Source of the DNA: Actinomadura litoris | GTDB taxonomy: Bacteria; Actinomycetota; Actinomycetes; Streptosporangiales; Streptosporangiaceae | Length of the DNA: 64,000 bases | Assembly (NCBI RefSeq): GCF_009733595.1 | Contig: NZ_WOFH01000009.1 | Coordinates: 348,027-412,026 of the forward strand | Direction: 5' to 3' | Part shown: one piece after another, positions 32,888 through 41,460 of the stretch | Numbering within the stretch: the stretch's first letter is position 1 | How the letters are laid out: every line of letters begins with the position of its first letter | The notes under the pieces: generated by a model | Told to the model about the DNA's origin: nothing | What the model saw: the letters and a program-made list of their open reading frames with translations, nothing else | The model's database searches: none | Made by a program: the position numbers and the translations under genes

Positions 32888-33806
32888 CGCCCTCCGCCTC
32901 TTCCGGATGTGATGCGCCCCCTGGAGCACCCGTGGGGGGACAGTGGGAATCGCCCACTGGACCATACTCGGCAATCCGGGCGAAGGAGGCCACGTCAATG
33001 GCTTCGCCCCGAGCCCGTGGATCAACGTCCGCCGCGCGCAGCGCCCGCTCGGCCGCGGCCGCCGACCCGGCCCACCCCGCGAGGGCCGCGCGCAGCGTCT
33101 TGCGGCGCTGCGCGAAGGCGGCGTCGATCACCGAGAACACCCGCTCGCGGGGGGCGGTGGTGTCCGGCGGGTCGCGCCGGGTGAACGCGACCAGGCCGGA
33201 GTCGACGTTCGGGACGGGCCAGAAGACCGCGCGCCCGACCGGCCCCGCCCGGCGGGCCTCGCCGTACCAGGCGAGCTTCACCGACGGCACCCCGTAGATC
33301 TTGGAGCCGGGCGCGGCGACCATCCGGTCGGCGACCTCGGCCTGCACCATGACGAGCGCGCGCCGCAGCGACGGCAGCGCGGCCAGCAGGTGCAGGACGA
33401 CCGGGACGGCGACGTTGTAGGGGAGGTTCGCGACCAGCGCGGTCGGCTCCGGCCCCGGCACCGATGTGATCTTCATCGCATCGGCGCGCACGACCTCCAG
33501 CCGTCCCGCGAGACCCGGCTCGCGCGCCGCCGCCGTCGCGGGCAGCTCGGCCGCGAGCGCCGGGTCGATCTCGACCGCGACGACCCGCCGCGCCTCCGGC
33601 AGCAGCGCCAGCGTCAGCGACCCGAGCCCCGGCCCGACCTCGATCACGACGTCGTCGGGGCGCAGGTCGGCGGCCCGGACGATCCTCCGGACGGTGTTCG
33701 CGTCGATGACGAAGTTCTGCCCGAGCGTCTTGGTCGGCCGGATGCCGAGCCGCCCCGCCAGCGCCCGCACGTCGGCGGGCCCGAGCAACCCCTGTTTGTC
33801 CCCCAC
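32787..33806 (-). CDS. rsmA: 16S rRNA (adenine1518-N6/1519-N6)-dimethyltransferase with C-terminal extension
   Basis: RsmA/KsgA dimethylates A1518 and A1519 of 16S rRNA using S-adenosylmethionine. The core, about residues 1-281, has TKTLGQNFVID (about 25-35), motif I EVGPGLGSLT (about 56-65), the catalytic NLPYN (about 127-131) and the RRKTLRAAL helix. Family members end near the ARIAEY segment, but here the frame stays open for 58 more residues, rich in Gly/Ala/Glu and of low complexity, ending at 32787 inside the lipoprotein gene. Either it is a real disordered tail or a stop has been lost. GTG at 33804-33806 starts the protein, without a clear ribosome site. Confidence 0.93.
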   Translation of the reverse strand: MGDKQGLLGPADVRALAGRLGIRPTKTLGQNFVIDANTVRRIVRAADLRPDDVVIEVGPGLGSLTLALLPEARRVVAVEIDPALAAELPATAAAREPGLAGRLEVVRADAMKITSVPGPEPTALVANLPYNVAVPVVLHLLAALPSLRRALVMVQAEVADRMVAAPGSKIYGVPSVKLAWYGEARRAGPVGRAVFWPVPNVDSGLVAFTRRDPPDTTAPRERVFSVIDAAFAQRRKTLRAALAGWAGSAAAAERALRAADVDPRARGEAIDVASFARIAEYGPVGDSHCPPTGAPGGASHPEEAEGDGEGAFADGAGRGARGGADRDHGAGGAGSRRLR

Positions 33807-33870
33807 GGAGCAAGTGTCTCAAACCCGCGGACGGTATTAGAGGCAGACCGATGTCAGGAGAAGACCGATG

Positions 33871-34683
33871 TCAGGAGAACAGGAACCGTCCGCAGTTGGG
33901 CCACTGGCCCTGCCAGCGCCCGTTCACCTTGTTGTAGAGGAGCTGCGCCCGGTAGGTCTGCTCGCCCGGACTGGCGTCCGACGGCCTGCCCGAGCCCCCG
34001 ACCGACGCCCACGACTGCATCGAGAACTGGTACAGCCCGTAGTACCCGGCCGGATTGACCGCCTTCGGGTTGTTGTGCGACTCGCAGTTGGCGAGGCCGT
34101 GCCAGTTCAGCCGGGACGCCGAGCCCCCGGCCGCCGACTGCGGCCCGACCGCGAGGATCCGCGCGACGGGCTTGCGCTTGACCTTCTCGGAGATGACCGT
34201 CTTGACCTTCTTGCCCTTGCGCCGGACGTAGGCGGTCCGCACGATCCTCAGGCCCGGCCTGCCCTTGCGCAGCTCCTTCTCGCTGAAGGGCGGCACCGAC
34301 GAGCTCTTCTTGCGGATCGTCGGCGCCGTGACCGCGACGACCTTGGTCACCGGGGCCGACAGCAGCCGCACCACCTTGATCCTCGCCCCGGCGGGCCGGT
34401 CGCGCGGCGGCGCGACCAGGTCGTGCGGGCCGAGCCGGATCTTCGCCTGGTCGAGGACCTGCTGGACGGTCGTCCCGGTGGTCATCGTCTCGGTCTTCTT
34501 CTTGTCGACCACGATGACGACCTTGCGCGGCGCCGGGGCGCTGGTGCGCGGCGCGTCCGCGACGGGGGCCGTGCTGCCGGCGGGCTTGGCCGCTCCGCCG
34601 CCTCCTCCGCCTCCGCACGCGGCGGCGAGCAGCGCCGTCACCAGCAGGACGGGAACCGCAGGGGTCGTGGGGGCTCGACGCAC
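33871..34683 (-). CDS. rpfB: resuscitation-promoting factor (RpfB-like lipoprotein)
   Basis: A 270-residue secreted cell-wall muralytic factor that wakes dormant cells and remodels peptidoglycan. A lipobox AAAC (Cys23) follows a hydrophobic segment. A DUF348 domain lies at about 55-95 (VVIVVDKKKTETMTTGTT), a G5-like domain at about 125-180 (VRTAYVRRKGKKVKTVISEK), and the lysozyme-like Rpf domain at about 190-270 (LNWHGLANCESHNNP, YYGLYQFSMQSW), with catalytic Glu201 in ANCES. Only one DUF348 repeat is seen, against three in mycobacterial RpfB. GTG at 34681-34683 has GGAGG 5 bases upstream. It lies 64 bases before rsmA, as in the classical order. Confidence 0.93.
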   Translation of the reverse strand: MRRAPTTPAVPVLLVTALLAAACGGGGGGGAAKPAGSTAPVADAPRTSAPAPRKVVIVVDKKKTETMTTGTTVQQVLDQAKIRLGPHDLVAPPRDRPAGARIKVVRLLSAPVTKVVAVTAPTIRKKSSSVPPFSEKELRKGRPGLRIVRTAYVRRKGKKVKTVISEKVKRKPVARILAVGPQSAAGGSASRLNWHGLANCESHNNPKAVNPAGYYGLYQFSMQSWASVGGSGRPSDASPGEQTYRAQLLYNKVNGRWQGQWPNCGRFLFS

Positions 34684-34764
34684 CGTTTCCTCCAGGGCCG
34701 ACCGGGCTCGGGGGCGCCCGCTCCGGCCAGAGAGTAGAGCCAACCGGCGGTGCCCGCCACCTCC

Positions 34765-35535
34765 TCAGCCCCGAACGTCGCTTTCGGACACGCCGCCCTC
34801 ACCGCCGCGCGGAGCCTCCGGCGCCGGCAGGAGCGCGAGGTGCTCGTCGCGGACGAGGTTGAAGCGCAGCGCCAGCGACACCAGCGCGGCGCGCTGCCAG
34901 TCGGCCTTGGCCGCGCGGCCCTCCGGCGCGGGGTCCTTGACGCGCAGCTTCGCCGCGGCCAGGTAGTCGATGTGGAAGTTGACGGCGGCGCGCGTGAGTC
35001 CGCCGCGTCCCGGGGCGTCGCCGAGCCGCTCGATGATCTCCGGGACGGTGGGGATCACGACGCTGGAGGGGTCGCGGAGCCGGGGCTCGCACAGGGCGAC
35101 GAGCACGAGGAAGTACTTCGCGCCGACGTCCAGCGGATAGGGGATGGCGGTGGCGTCGCCGCCGGTGTCGTCCGGCGCGTCGGGGTCGGCGTACATCTGG
35201 GCGGGCGCGAAGACCAGGAACGACACCGTGCCGGTGCCGGCCGGGATCAGCACGCGGGCGAACTCGAACGGGACCGGCATGTCGAGCCGCCGGGGCCGGG
35301 CGCGCAGGTACTCCCCCGCCCCCTCGGGGTTCTCGACGACGTAGGTCGCGGCGCGGCTGAGGTTGCTGAGCAGCCAGTAGCCGTCCATGGCGCGGACGCG
35401 CCCGGCGACACGGGAGACGGCGGGGTCGGCGAGGGTCAGCCCGGTGGACGGGTCGCGCCCGAACGTCAGCTCGCCGCCGGGCGCCACCTCCGTCGAGCCG
35501 GGCCCGCCCTCCCGCTGGACGATGATGCCCGGCAT
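34765..35535 (-). CDS. FHA-domain protein
   Basis: A 256-residue cytoplasmic protein. The N-terminal 100 residues form a forkhead-associated domain (LTFGRDPSTGLTLADPAVSRVAGR, then WLLSNLSRAATYVVE), which normally binds phosphothreonine peptides made by Ser/Thr kinases. The C-terminal half (about 130-235) is helical (PTVPEIIERLGD, TRAAVNFHIDYLAAAKLRV) and resembles a winged-helix or effector module. The canonical SxxH after GR reads SRVAG, so the His is missing and binding may differ. ATG at 35533-35535 is 7 bases after TAGGAG. It is inserted in the tatD-rpf interval. Confidence 0.8.
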   Translation of the reverse strand: MPGIIVQREGGPGSTEVAPGGELTFGRDPSTGLTLADPAVSRVAGRVRAMDGYWLLSNLSRAATYVVENPEGAGEYLRARPRRLDMPVPFEFARVLIPAGTGTVSFLVFAPAQMYADPDAPDDTGGDATAIPYPLDVGAKYFLVLVALCEPRLRDPSSVVIPTVPEIIERLGDAPGRGGLTRAAVNFHIDYLAAAKLRVKDPAPEGRAAKADWQRAALVSLALRFNLVRDEHLALLPAPEAPRGGEGGVSESDVRG

Positions 35536-36034
35536 CGGCGGCTCCTACCGGACGGTTCGGGAACGGTCCACGCCACCCTATAACCTTCCAGGTTGCCTCT
35601 CGCCCGTCCATTCAGCATGATTGCCCATTGGCGCGGGCCTAGTGCGCGCCACTGTGCGAGTCACTGTGCACGCCACTGTGCGCGCCACCCGAATCCCCGC
35701 AGCGGTCGAAATCCACTCGAAGAATGAACCCGGCGACATCTGCGAGCGTCGAAGCCTCCAGGGCGCCGGGCCTACTCGAACACCGGGGGACCCATGAACG
35801 GCGACCGGACGACCAGCCCAGCCCGCCTTCCCATACCACTCGCGGGCGGCGCGGCGCGCCATTTCTGAGCCATTGCCGACACGGCATGCGATGCCACGGA
35901 ACCGGCGCCGAAAATGATGCGTCGATTTCATCGGGACCGGCTCGGAGAGGCCGGGGTGGAAACACGTCCACCGCACCGGCTCCCGGCCGGATGGGGCGCG
36001 CGGGGACCCCGGGCGCCGATCGGAGGTCGTAGAG
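35536..36034. other. intergenic region between FHA and MauE-like genes
   Basis: Almost 500 bases between divergent genes. Apart from the 12-bp tandem repeat listed separately I see no gene. Open frames crossing it have low-complexity Arg/Pro-rich translations without ribosome sites. GGAGGT at its right end is the ribosome site of the next gene. Confidence 0.5.
35650..35681. repeat. 12-bp-period tandem repeat
   Basis: CACTGTGC is repeated at 35650, 35662 and 35674 with variable four-base spacers, a strict 12-bp period, with a partial fourth unit after it. It lies about 115 bases upstream of the FHA gene's start. Confidence 0.75.
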
Positions 36035-36871
36035 ATGTGGTCTGAGATCCCGGACGCGCTGCCCGGCCTGCTCGCCGGGCCGCTCGCGGTCGCGGGCGCC
36101 GCGAAGGCGCTCGTCCCGTCCGGGCGGCTGGCGTGGCCGTTCGAGCGGGGGATCCTGCGCTCGCCCTGGGGCCCCCGGATGACGGGGGCCGCGGAGACCA
36201 CCCTCGCGGTGGCGCTCGTCGCGCTCCCGGCCGGGCCCGCGGCGGCCATCGCGCTCGCCGCCTACACCGCGCTCGCCGGAATCGCCTACAGGCTGCGGGG
36301 CCGGCGCTGCGTGTGCTTCGGCGCGGCGCGGCTCGCCTCCGTCGGGCGCGTCCACGTCGGCGCCAACGCGGGGGCGGCCGGGCTCGCCCTGATCGCGCTC
36401 GCCGCGTCCGGCGGCGCGGGGGGCGGCGCGGGGGGCGGCGGCACCGCCGTCCGGATCGGGGCGGCGGTCGCCTCGGCCGTCGCGACGGTCGCCATCGTCC
36501 TGCTGGTCGACCGCCGCGCGGGCGGCGGGAGCGACGCCCCGCCCCCCGAGGAGAGCCCGTCCGTGGAGCCGTGCGACGAAGTGATCACGGGGGTGCGGAT
36601 CTACCTGACGGAGGGCTGCCCCTCCTGCCGGGCCCTCGGCCGCCTGCTGGAGACCGTCGGGCCCGCCCGCCGCGCGGCCGTCACCACCACGCTCGTCGGA
36701 CGCGGCGCCGCGCTGCCCGCGCCGCTGACCGGGATGGGCTTCCCCTGCGCGGTCGGGACCGGCGCGTCCGGCGCGCCGGTGTGCGACCCGGCCGAGGGCG
36801 TCGGCGCCGTCAAGGCGCTGGTCGACCGGGTCGCGGTCCGCGCCGAACCGTGCCCGGCCGACGCCCGCTGA
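36035..36871 (+). CDS. MauE-type membrane protein with a C-terminal CxxC segment
   Basis: A 278-residue protein. Residues 1-165 contain four membrane helices of the MauE/DoxX superfamily, with the family's CVCFG motif at Cys92 and Cys94 (GRRCVCFG). MauE proteins are thought to help form disulfides in periplasmic partners. After a Pro/Glu linker, residues 185-278 contain a thioredoxin-like strand-loop with CPSC (Cys195, Cys198) in IYLTEGCPSCRAL. This suggests a membrane redox relay fused to its own thiol domain, resembling the logic of VKOR-thioredoxin fusions. ATG at 36035 is 7 bases after GGAGGT. It is a lone plus-strand gene between minus-strand neighbours. Confidence 0.8.
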   Translation: MWSEIPDALPGLLAGPLAVAGAAKALVPSGRLAWPFERGILRSPWGPRMTGAAETTLAVALVALPAGPAAAIALAAYTALAGIAYRLRGRRCVCFGAARLASVGRVHVGANAGAAGLALIALAASGGAGGGAGGGGTAVRIGAAVASAVATVAIVLLVDRRAGGGSDAPPPEESPSVEPCDEVITGVRIYLTEGCPSCRALGRLLETVGPARRAAVTTTLVGRGAALPAPLTGMGFPCAVGTGASGAPVCDPAEGVGAVKALVDRVAVRAEPCPADAR

Positions 36872-36881
36872 CCACCAGGGG

Positions 36882-36935
36882 CCGGATCACCCCGTACCGG
36901 ATCACCCGTACCGGATCACCCGTACCGGATCACCA
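36882..36935. repeat. 14-bp tandem repeat at the 3' end of tatD
   Basis: Four units of CCGGATCACCCGTA (the first has one extra C, the last is partial) fill the gap between the converging MauE-like and tatD genes and run into the tatD stop. The array is flanked on both sides by CACCAGGGGCCG, like a small duplication. Confidence 0.75.
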
Positions 36936-37754
36936 GGGGCCGAAGACCCGCTCGCCGTTCGCCGCGATCGCGGCGCACAGGTCCGCGACGTCCACGCCCT
37001 TGATCTCGGCCATCGCGCGGACGGTGTGCGGGACCAGGTACGAGGCGTTCGGCTTGCCCCGGTGCGGGACCGGCGTCAGGAACGGCGCGTCGGTCTCCAC
37101 CAGCACCAGGTCGAGCGGGGCGGCCTTCAGCGCGGCGCGCAGCGGGTCGGCGTTCTTGAACGTGACGTTCCCGGCGAAGCTCATCACGTACCCGCGTTCG
37201 GCGCAGACCCCGGCCATCCGCTCGTCGCCGGAGAAGCAGTGGAAGACGACCCTCTCGGGCGCGCCCTCCTCCAGCAGGATCGCCAGGACGTCGTCGTGCG
37301 CCTCCCGGTCGTGGATCACCAGGGCCTTGCCCGTGCGCTTGGCGATGTCGACGTGCGCGCGGAACGCGGTGTGCTGGTCGTCCTTGGGCGCCCAGTCGCG
37401 GTAGTAGTCCAGCCCGGTCTCACCGATCGCGCGGACCTTCGGGTGCGCGGCCATCGCGGCGATGTCGTCGAGCACGGCGTCGGAGATCCCGGCCGTCTCG
37501 TTCGGGTGGATCGCGACCGCCGCGTACACGTCGTCGAACTCGGCGGCGGTCTCGACCGCGAACCGGGAGGAGGGCAGGTCGCAGCCGATCGTGACGATCC
37601 GCGTGACGCCCGCCGCCTTCGCGGCCGCGAGCTGCTCCTCCACCGGCGTCTCGACGATGTCGAGGTGGCAGTGGCTGTCGAAGACGTCGGCGGGCAGCCG
37701 CTCGGGCAGCGGCGGGTAGGCCCGGGACGCCTGCCCGTCCTGGTCGTCGCTCAC
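36930..37754 (-). CDS. tatD: TatD-family metal-dependent deoxyribonuclease
   Basis: TatD, 274 residues, is a TIM-barrel metallo-hydrolase with 3'-5' DNase activity. Metal ligands are all visible: DSHCHLD (about 26-32), GETGLDYYRD (about 112-121), VIHDREAHDD (about 147-156), HCFSG and ETDAPFL. GTG at 37752-37754 overlaps the metG stop (GTGA), so it is translationally coupled to metG, as in most actinobacteria. A longer frame running upstream through metG is a shadow. Confidence 0.96.
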   Translation of the reverse strand: MSDDQDGQASRAYPPLPERLPADVFDSHCHLDIVETPVEEQLAAAKAAGVTRIVTIGCDLPSSRFAVETAAEFDDVYAAVAIHPNETAGISDAVLDDIAAMAAHPKVRAIGETGLDYYRDWAPKDDQHTAFRAHVDIAKRTGKALVIHDREAHDDVLAILLEEGAPERVVFHCFSGDERMAGVCAERGYVMSFAGNVTFKNADPLRAALKAAPLDLVLVETDAPFLTPVPHRGKPNASYLVPHTVRAMAEIKGVDVADLCAAIAANGERVFGPW

Positions 37755-39544
37755 GGCTTCTCCAGGCGGGCGAGCTCCTCGTCCACCACGGACGTGTCGA
37801 GCTTCTTGAACAGCGGCACCGGCTTGGCCAGCGGGACGCCCGGCCTGATCGGCGCCGACTCCCAGCGCGCCTTCGTCGCGTAGTCGCCGGTGAGGACGCG
37901 GTAGTCGGGGCCGCCCTCCTCCGACACCGTCTGGATCTCCGGCATGCCGCTCCACTCGCCCTCGCCGCCGAGCATCTCGTGCACCTTCTGCGAGGAGTTC
38001 GGCAGGAACGGCGTGAGCAGCGTCTTCGCGTCGTCCACGACCTGGAGCGTGGTGTGCAGGATCGACCCGACGCGGGCGGGGTCGTCCTTGAGCTTCCACG
38101 GCGCCTGGTCGGACAGGTAGCGGTTGGCGTCCCGGACGACGTCCAGCGCCTCGGTGATCGCGTTCTTGAACCGCGACCGCTCCAGCTCCGCGCCGACCGC
38201 GCCGAACGCGGCGCGGCTGCGCTCCATCAGCGCCCGGTCGGCGTCGGTGAGGTCGCCGGGCTCGGGGATCGCGCCGAAGTTCTTCGCGGCGAGGTTCACC
38301 GACCGGTTGACCAGGTTGCCCCAGGCCGCGACCAGCTCGTCGTTGTTGCGGCGGACGAACTCGGACCAGGTGAAGTCGGTGTCCTGGTTCTCCGGGCCCG
38401 CGACCGCGACGTAGTAGCGCAGCGCGTCGACGTCGTAGCGCTCCAGGAAGTCCTTCACGTAGATGACGACCTGCCGGGACGAGGAGAACTTGCGCCCCTC
38501 CATCGTCAGGAACTCCGACGACACCACCTCGGTCGGCACGTTCAGCCCGCCGAGCGAGCCGGGTGTGCCGCCCCTGTCGCCCCGGCCGCTGTAGCCGAGC
38601 AGCATCGCCGGCCAGATCTCGGCGTGGAAGACGATGTTGTCCTTGCCCATGAAGTAGTAGGACAGGGCGTCCGGGTCCTGCCACCAGGCGCGCCACGCCT
38701 CCGGGTCGCCGGACCGGCGCGCCCACTCCACCGACGCCGAGAAGTACCCGATGACGGCGTCGAACCACACGTAGAGCTTCTTGGCCGGGTTCTCGCGCCA
38801 GCCGTCCAGCGGGATCGGGACGCCCCAGTCGAGGTCGCGGCTGATCGCCCTGGGCTGCATGTCGTCCAGCAGGTTCAGCGCGAACTTCAGCACGTTCGGC
38901 CGCCAGTCGCCCTGCTTGCCGCGCAGGTACCGGCCGAGGACGTCGGTGAAGGCGGGCAGGTCCAGCATGAAGTGCTCGGTCTCGACGAACTTCGGGGTCT
39001 CGCCGTTGATCCGGCTCACCGGGTTGATCAGGTCGACCGGGTCGAGCTGGTTGCCGCAGTTGTCGCACTGGTCGCCGCGCGCGCCGTCGTACCCGCAGAT
39101 CGGGCAGGTGCCCTCGATGTAGCGGTCGGGCAGCGTCCGCCCCGTGGACGGGGAGATCGCGCCCATCGTCGTCTTCGGGAAGATGTAGCCGTTGTCGTAG
39201 AGGCCCTTGAAGACCTCCTGGACGACCGCGTAGTGGTTGCGGGTCGTGGTGCGGGTGAACAGGTCGTAGGACATGCCGAGGCCGTACAGGTCCTCGGCGA
39301 TCACCCCGCTGTAGCGGTCGGCCAGCTCGCGGGCCGTCACGCCCTCCTTGTCGGCCTGCACCTGGATCGGCGTGCCGTGCTCGTCGGTGCCGCTCACCAT
39401 CAGGACCTGGTTGCCCGCCATCCGCTGGTAGCGGCTGAACATGTCGGCGGGCAGCGCGAATCCGGAGACGTGCCCGATGTGACGGGGCCCGTTGGCGTAC
39501 GGCCAGGCGGGCGCGGTCAAGATGTGTCGGCTTGACGAGGACAT
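37751..39544 (-). CDS. metG: methionyl-tRNA synthetase
   Basis: MetG, 597 residues, charges tRNA-Met and initiator tRNA. The class I signature PYANGPRHIGH is at the N-terminus (HIGH at about 22-25), a zinc knuckle CPICGYDGARGDQCDNCG lies at about 143-160, the KMSKS loop reads RKFSSSR (about 344-350), and the anticodon-binding helical domain follows. There is no C-terminal tRNA-binding extension. ATG at 39542-39544 gives the family N-terminus. Upstream in-frame codons are low-complexity and rejected. Confidence 0.97.
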   Translation of the reverse strand: MSSSSRHILTAPAWPYANGPRHIGHVSGFALPADMFSRYQRMAGNQVLMVSGTDEHGTPIQVQADKEGVTARELADRYSGVIAEDLYGLGMSYDLFTRTTTRNHYAVVQEVFKGLYDNGYIFPKTTMGAISPSTGRTLPDRYIEGTCPICGYDGARGDQCDNCGNQLDPVDLINPVSRINGETPKFVETEHFMLDLPAFTDVLGRYLRGKQGDWRPNVLKFALNLLDDMQPRAISRDLDWGVPIPLDGWRENPAKKLYVWFDAVIGYFSASVEWARRSGDPEAWRAWWQDPDALSYYFMGKDNIVFHAEIWPAMLLGYSGRGDRGGTPGSLGGLNVPTEVVSSEFLTMEGRKFSSSRQVVIYVKDFLERYDVDALRYYVAVAGPENQDTDFTWSEFVRRNNDELVAAWGNLVNRSVNLAAKNFGAIPEPGDLTDADRALMERSRAAFGAVGAELERSRFKNAITEALDVVRDANRYLSDQAPWKLKDDPARVGSILHTTLQVVDDAKTLLTPFLPNSSQKVHEMLGGEGEWSGMPEIQTVSEEGGPDYRVLTGDYATKARWESAPIRPGVPLAKPVPLFKKLDTSVVDEELARLEKP

Positions 39545-39818
39545 GGAATCAAGGGTAGTCGCGTCGGCCCCCCGCGCCGCACGGTTATCGCCCCCGAGCG
39601 CCGGACGGCGGCGCCCGCGAGCCGGAAGGCGCCCAGTTTGGAAGGTTCCTGAGAATCGCGGACCGGACGACACGGAACGGACCGGGACGCGAGTAGCCTG
39701 GTCCGGCGCTCCGGGGGCCCCGGAGCCTTCGGCGGAGACGGCGCCCCGGCGCCCCCGGCGGACCACGGCACCGCCGCCCGTCCAGGCGGAGATCTACCTA
39801 GCGAGGCAGTAGCGAGGC

Positions 39819-41441
39819 ATGGCCCAGACCACGGCCGGGGACACCGACGTCCAGCAGGCAGCGAGCGGCGCCGGGCGCGCCGGGGCGTACCGCCGATGGC
39901 CCGGCCGGGCGCTGCGCCGCGTCCGGCGGACGCGGCGGGTCGTGTGGCTGACCCTCCTGGTCGCGGCGGCCACCGTGCTCGCCCAGTGGGCGGTCATGAC
40001 GCCGCCGCTGTACTTCGACCCGTACTACGTGTGGCTCGGCGCCCGCGACTGGCCCGACATCCCGCTCTCGCGGTGGCCGTTCGACGAGGTACCGCACCAG
40101 GTCACGCGGATCGGGCTGGTGCTGCCCGCGCGGCTCGTCCAGGAGGTCCTCGGGCAGGGGCAGGCGTCCTACTTCGTCATCACGGCCCTGGGCGGCTGCG
40201 CGTTCTTCGCCGGGACCTACCTGCTCGTCCGGTCGCTGTTCGGCGACGTGGCGGGCGTCCTCGCGGTGGCGGCGCTGCTGGTCAACCCGCTCTTCACGAT
40301 GACCAACCCCTACGGCCACGACGTCACCTGGTCGACCGGCGTGATGCTGCCCGACATGCCGGGCGCGGGGCTGCTCACGATCGGGATGGCGGGCCTGGTC
40401 GTCGCGAGCCGCCGGACGGGCCGCGCCCAGACCCGGATGCTCGTCGCCGCCGGGCTGCTGCTGGCGTCGGCGTTCCTCGTCCGGGAGTTCCTGGCGTTCC
40501 TGTTCCTGCCCATCCCGCTGTACCTGTGGCTACTGCGGATCCCGTGGCGGCGCAACGTGACGGTCGGGCTGCCGATGCTGGCGGTGCTGGCGGTCAACCT
40601 CGTCCACAACGCGGTGGTCTGGGGTGATCCGCTGGCCGGGCTGATGTCGGCGGCCGAGCACGGCGGCCAGTCCCGCGACTACGTGACCCGCGAGCTCGCG
40701 CTCCGCTCCTTCATCCGCGCCATGCACGACTGGCAGCCGCTCGGCACGGTCTTCGCCGGCGCGCTGGTGCTGACCGTGATCGGCTTCGCCGTCACCCGCG
40801 ACCGGCGGCTCGCGCTCGTGCTGGTGTGGTTCTTCGCGCTCGCCGTCCCGCTGACGGCGCTGTCGGGCGTCCTCGACCCGAACAGCATCTCGCTGCGCGC
40901 GTGGCTGCCGCGCTACTGGTTCGCGGTGCTGCCCGCGCTGCTGGCGGGAGCGTTCGGGTCGCTGATCCTGATGGCACGGATGCTGCCGGACGGCCTGAGC
41001 CGGAAGCTGCGCGTCCGCACGGTCGTCGCGCCGCTGCTGGTGGTGGCGCTCGGCGGAACCTACACGGTGGCGTGCGTGCGCGCCGTCCCCGAACTGCCGC
41101 GCGACACCGCCTGGAGCGAGCTGCGCGGCTACCTCGGCGAGCACGAGGAGATCCGGCTGATCTGCGCCGACCGGCGGCTCGCGCAGACCCTCACCTTCTA
41201 CACCCGCGACGTCTGGGGCGACCCGGTCTGGCACGGCGAGATCCGCGACTTCCCGCACTACGTGCCGCAGATCCCGCGCGACGCCTTCGACGGGCCGATG
41301 CTCTACACGCGCTGGCGCGGCCAGGAGTCGCCGATCGGCGCCGGCTGGCGGCCCTCACCCGCACGCGGCTGGCGCCTGCTGTGGCGCTCCTCCGACAACG
41401 TCCTCCAACTCTGGAACCCGCCCCCCGGCGCGACCCGTTGA
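39819..41441 (+). CDS. GT-C (GT39/ArnT-like) integral membrane glycosyltransferase
   Basis: A 540-residue multispanning protein with about ten to twelve membrane helices and a large extracellular C-terminal domain (about 430-540). The first extracellular loop holds an acidic site (YFDPYYVWLGARDWPD, about 68-83), the usual place of the catalytic Asp in polyprenyl-phosphate-sugar-dependent GT-C enzymes. The acceptor is unknown. The ATG is preceded by GCGAGGC, itself part of a direct repeat. It is the first of three GT-C genes flanking a GT2 enzyme. Its 3' end abuts interspersed repeat copy C. Confidence 0.82.
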   Translation: MAQTTAGDTDVQQAASGAGRAGAYRRWPGRALRRVRRTRRVVWLTLLVAAATVLAQWAVMTPPLYFDPYYVWLGARDWPDIPLSRWPFDEVPHQVTRIGLVLPARLVQEVLGQGQASYFVITALGGCAFFAGTYLLVRSLFGDVAGVLAVAALLVNPLFTMTNPYGHDVTWSTGVMLPDMPGAGLLTIGMAGLVVASRRTGRAQTRMLVAAGLLLASAFLVREFLAFLFLPIPLYLWLLRIPWRRNVTVGLPMLAVLAVNLVHNAVVWGDPLAGLMSAAEHGGQSRDYVTRELALRSFIRAMHDWQPLGTVFAGALVLTVIGFAVTRDRRLALVLVWFFALAVPLTALSGVLDPNSISLRAWLPRYWFAVLPALLAGAFGSLILMARMLPDGLSRKLRVRTVVAPLLVVALGGTYTVACVRAVPELPRDTAWSELRGYLGEHEEIRLICADRRLAQTLTFYTRDVWGDPVWHGEIRDFPHYVPQIPRDAFDGPMLYTRWRGQESPIGAGWRPSPARGWRLLWRSSDNVLQLWNPPPGATR

Positions 41442-41460
41442 GGACGGCTCCATCGCCGAC

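Noticed and set aside
35578..36249. Minus-strand frame of about 220 codons across the FHA/MauE gap
   Set aside because: Its translation is low-complexity with Thr/Val/Arg repeats from the 12-bp array, and it overlaps the start of the MauE-like gene.
35650..36935. Short tandem repeats as a CRISPR array
   Set aside because: Units of 12-14 bp without 30-40-bp unique spacers, and no cas genes anywhere in the window.
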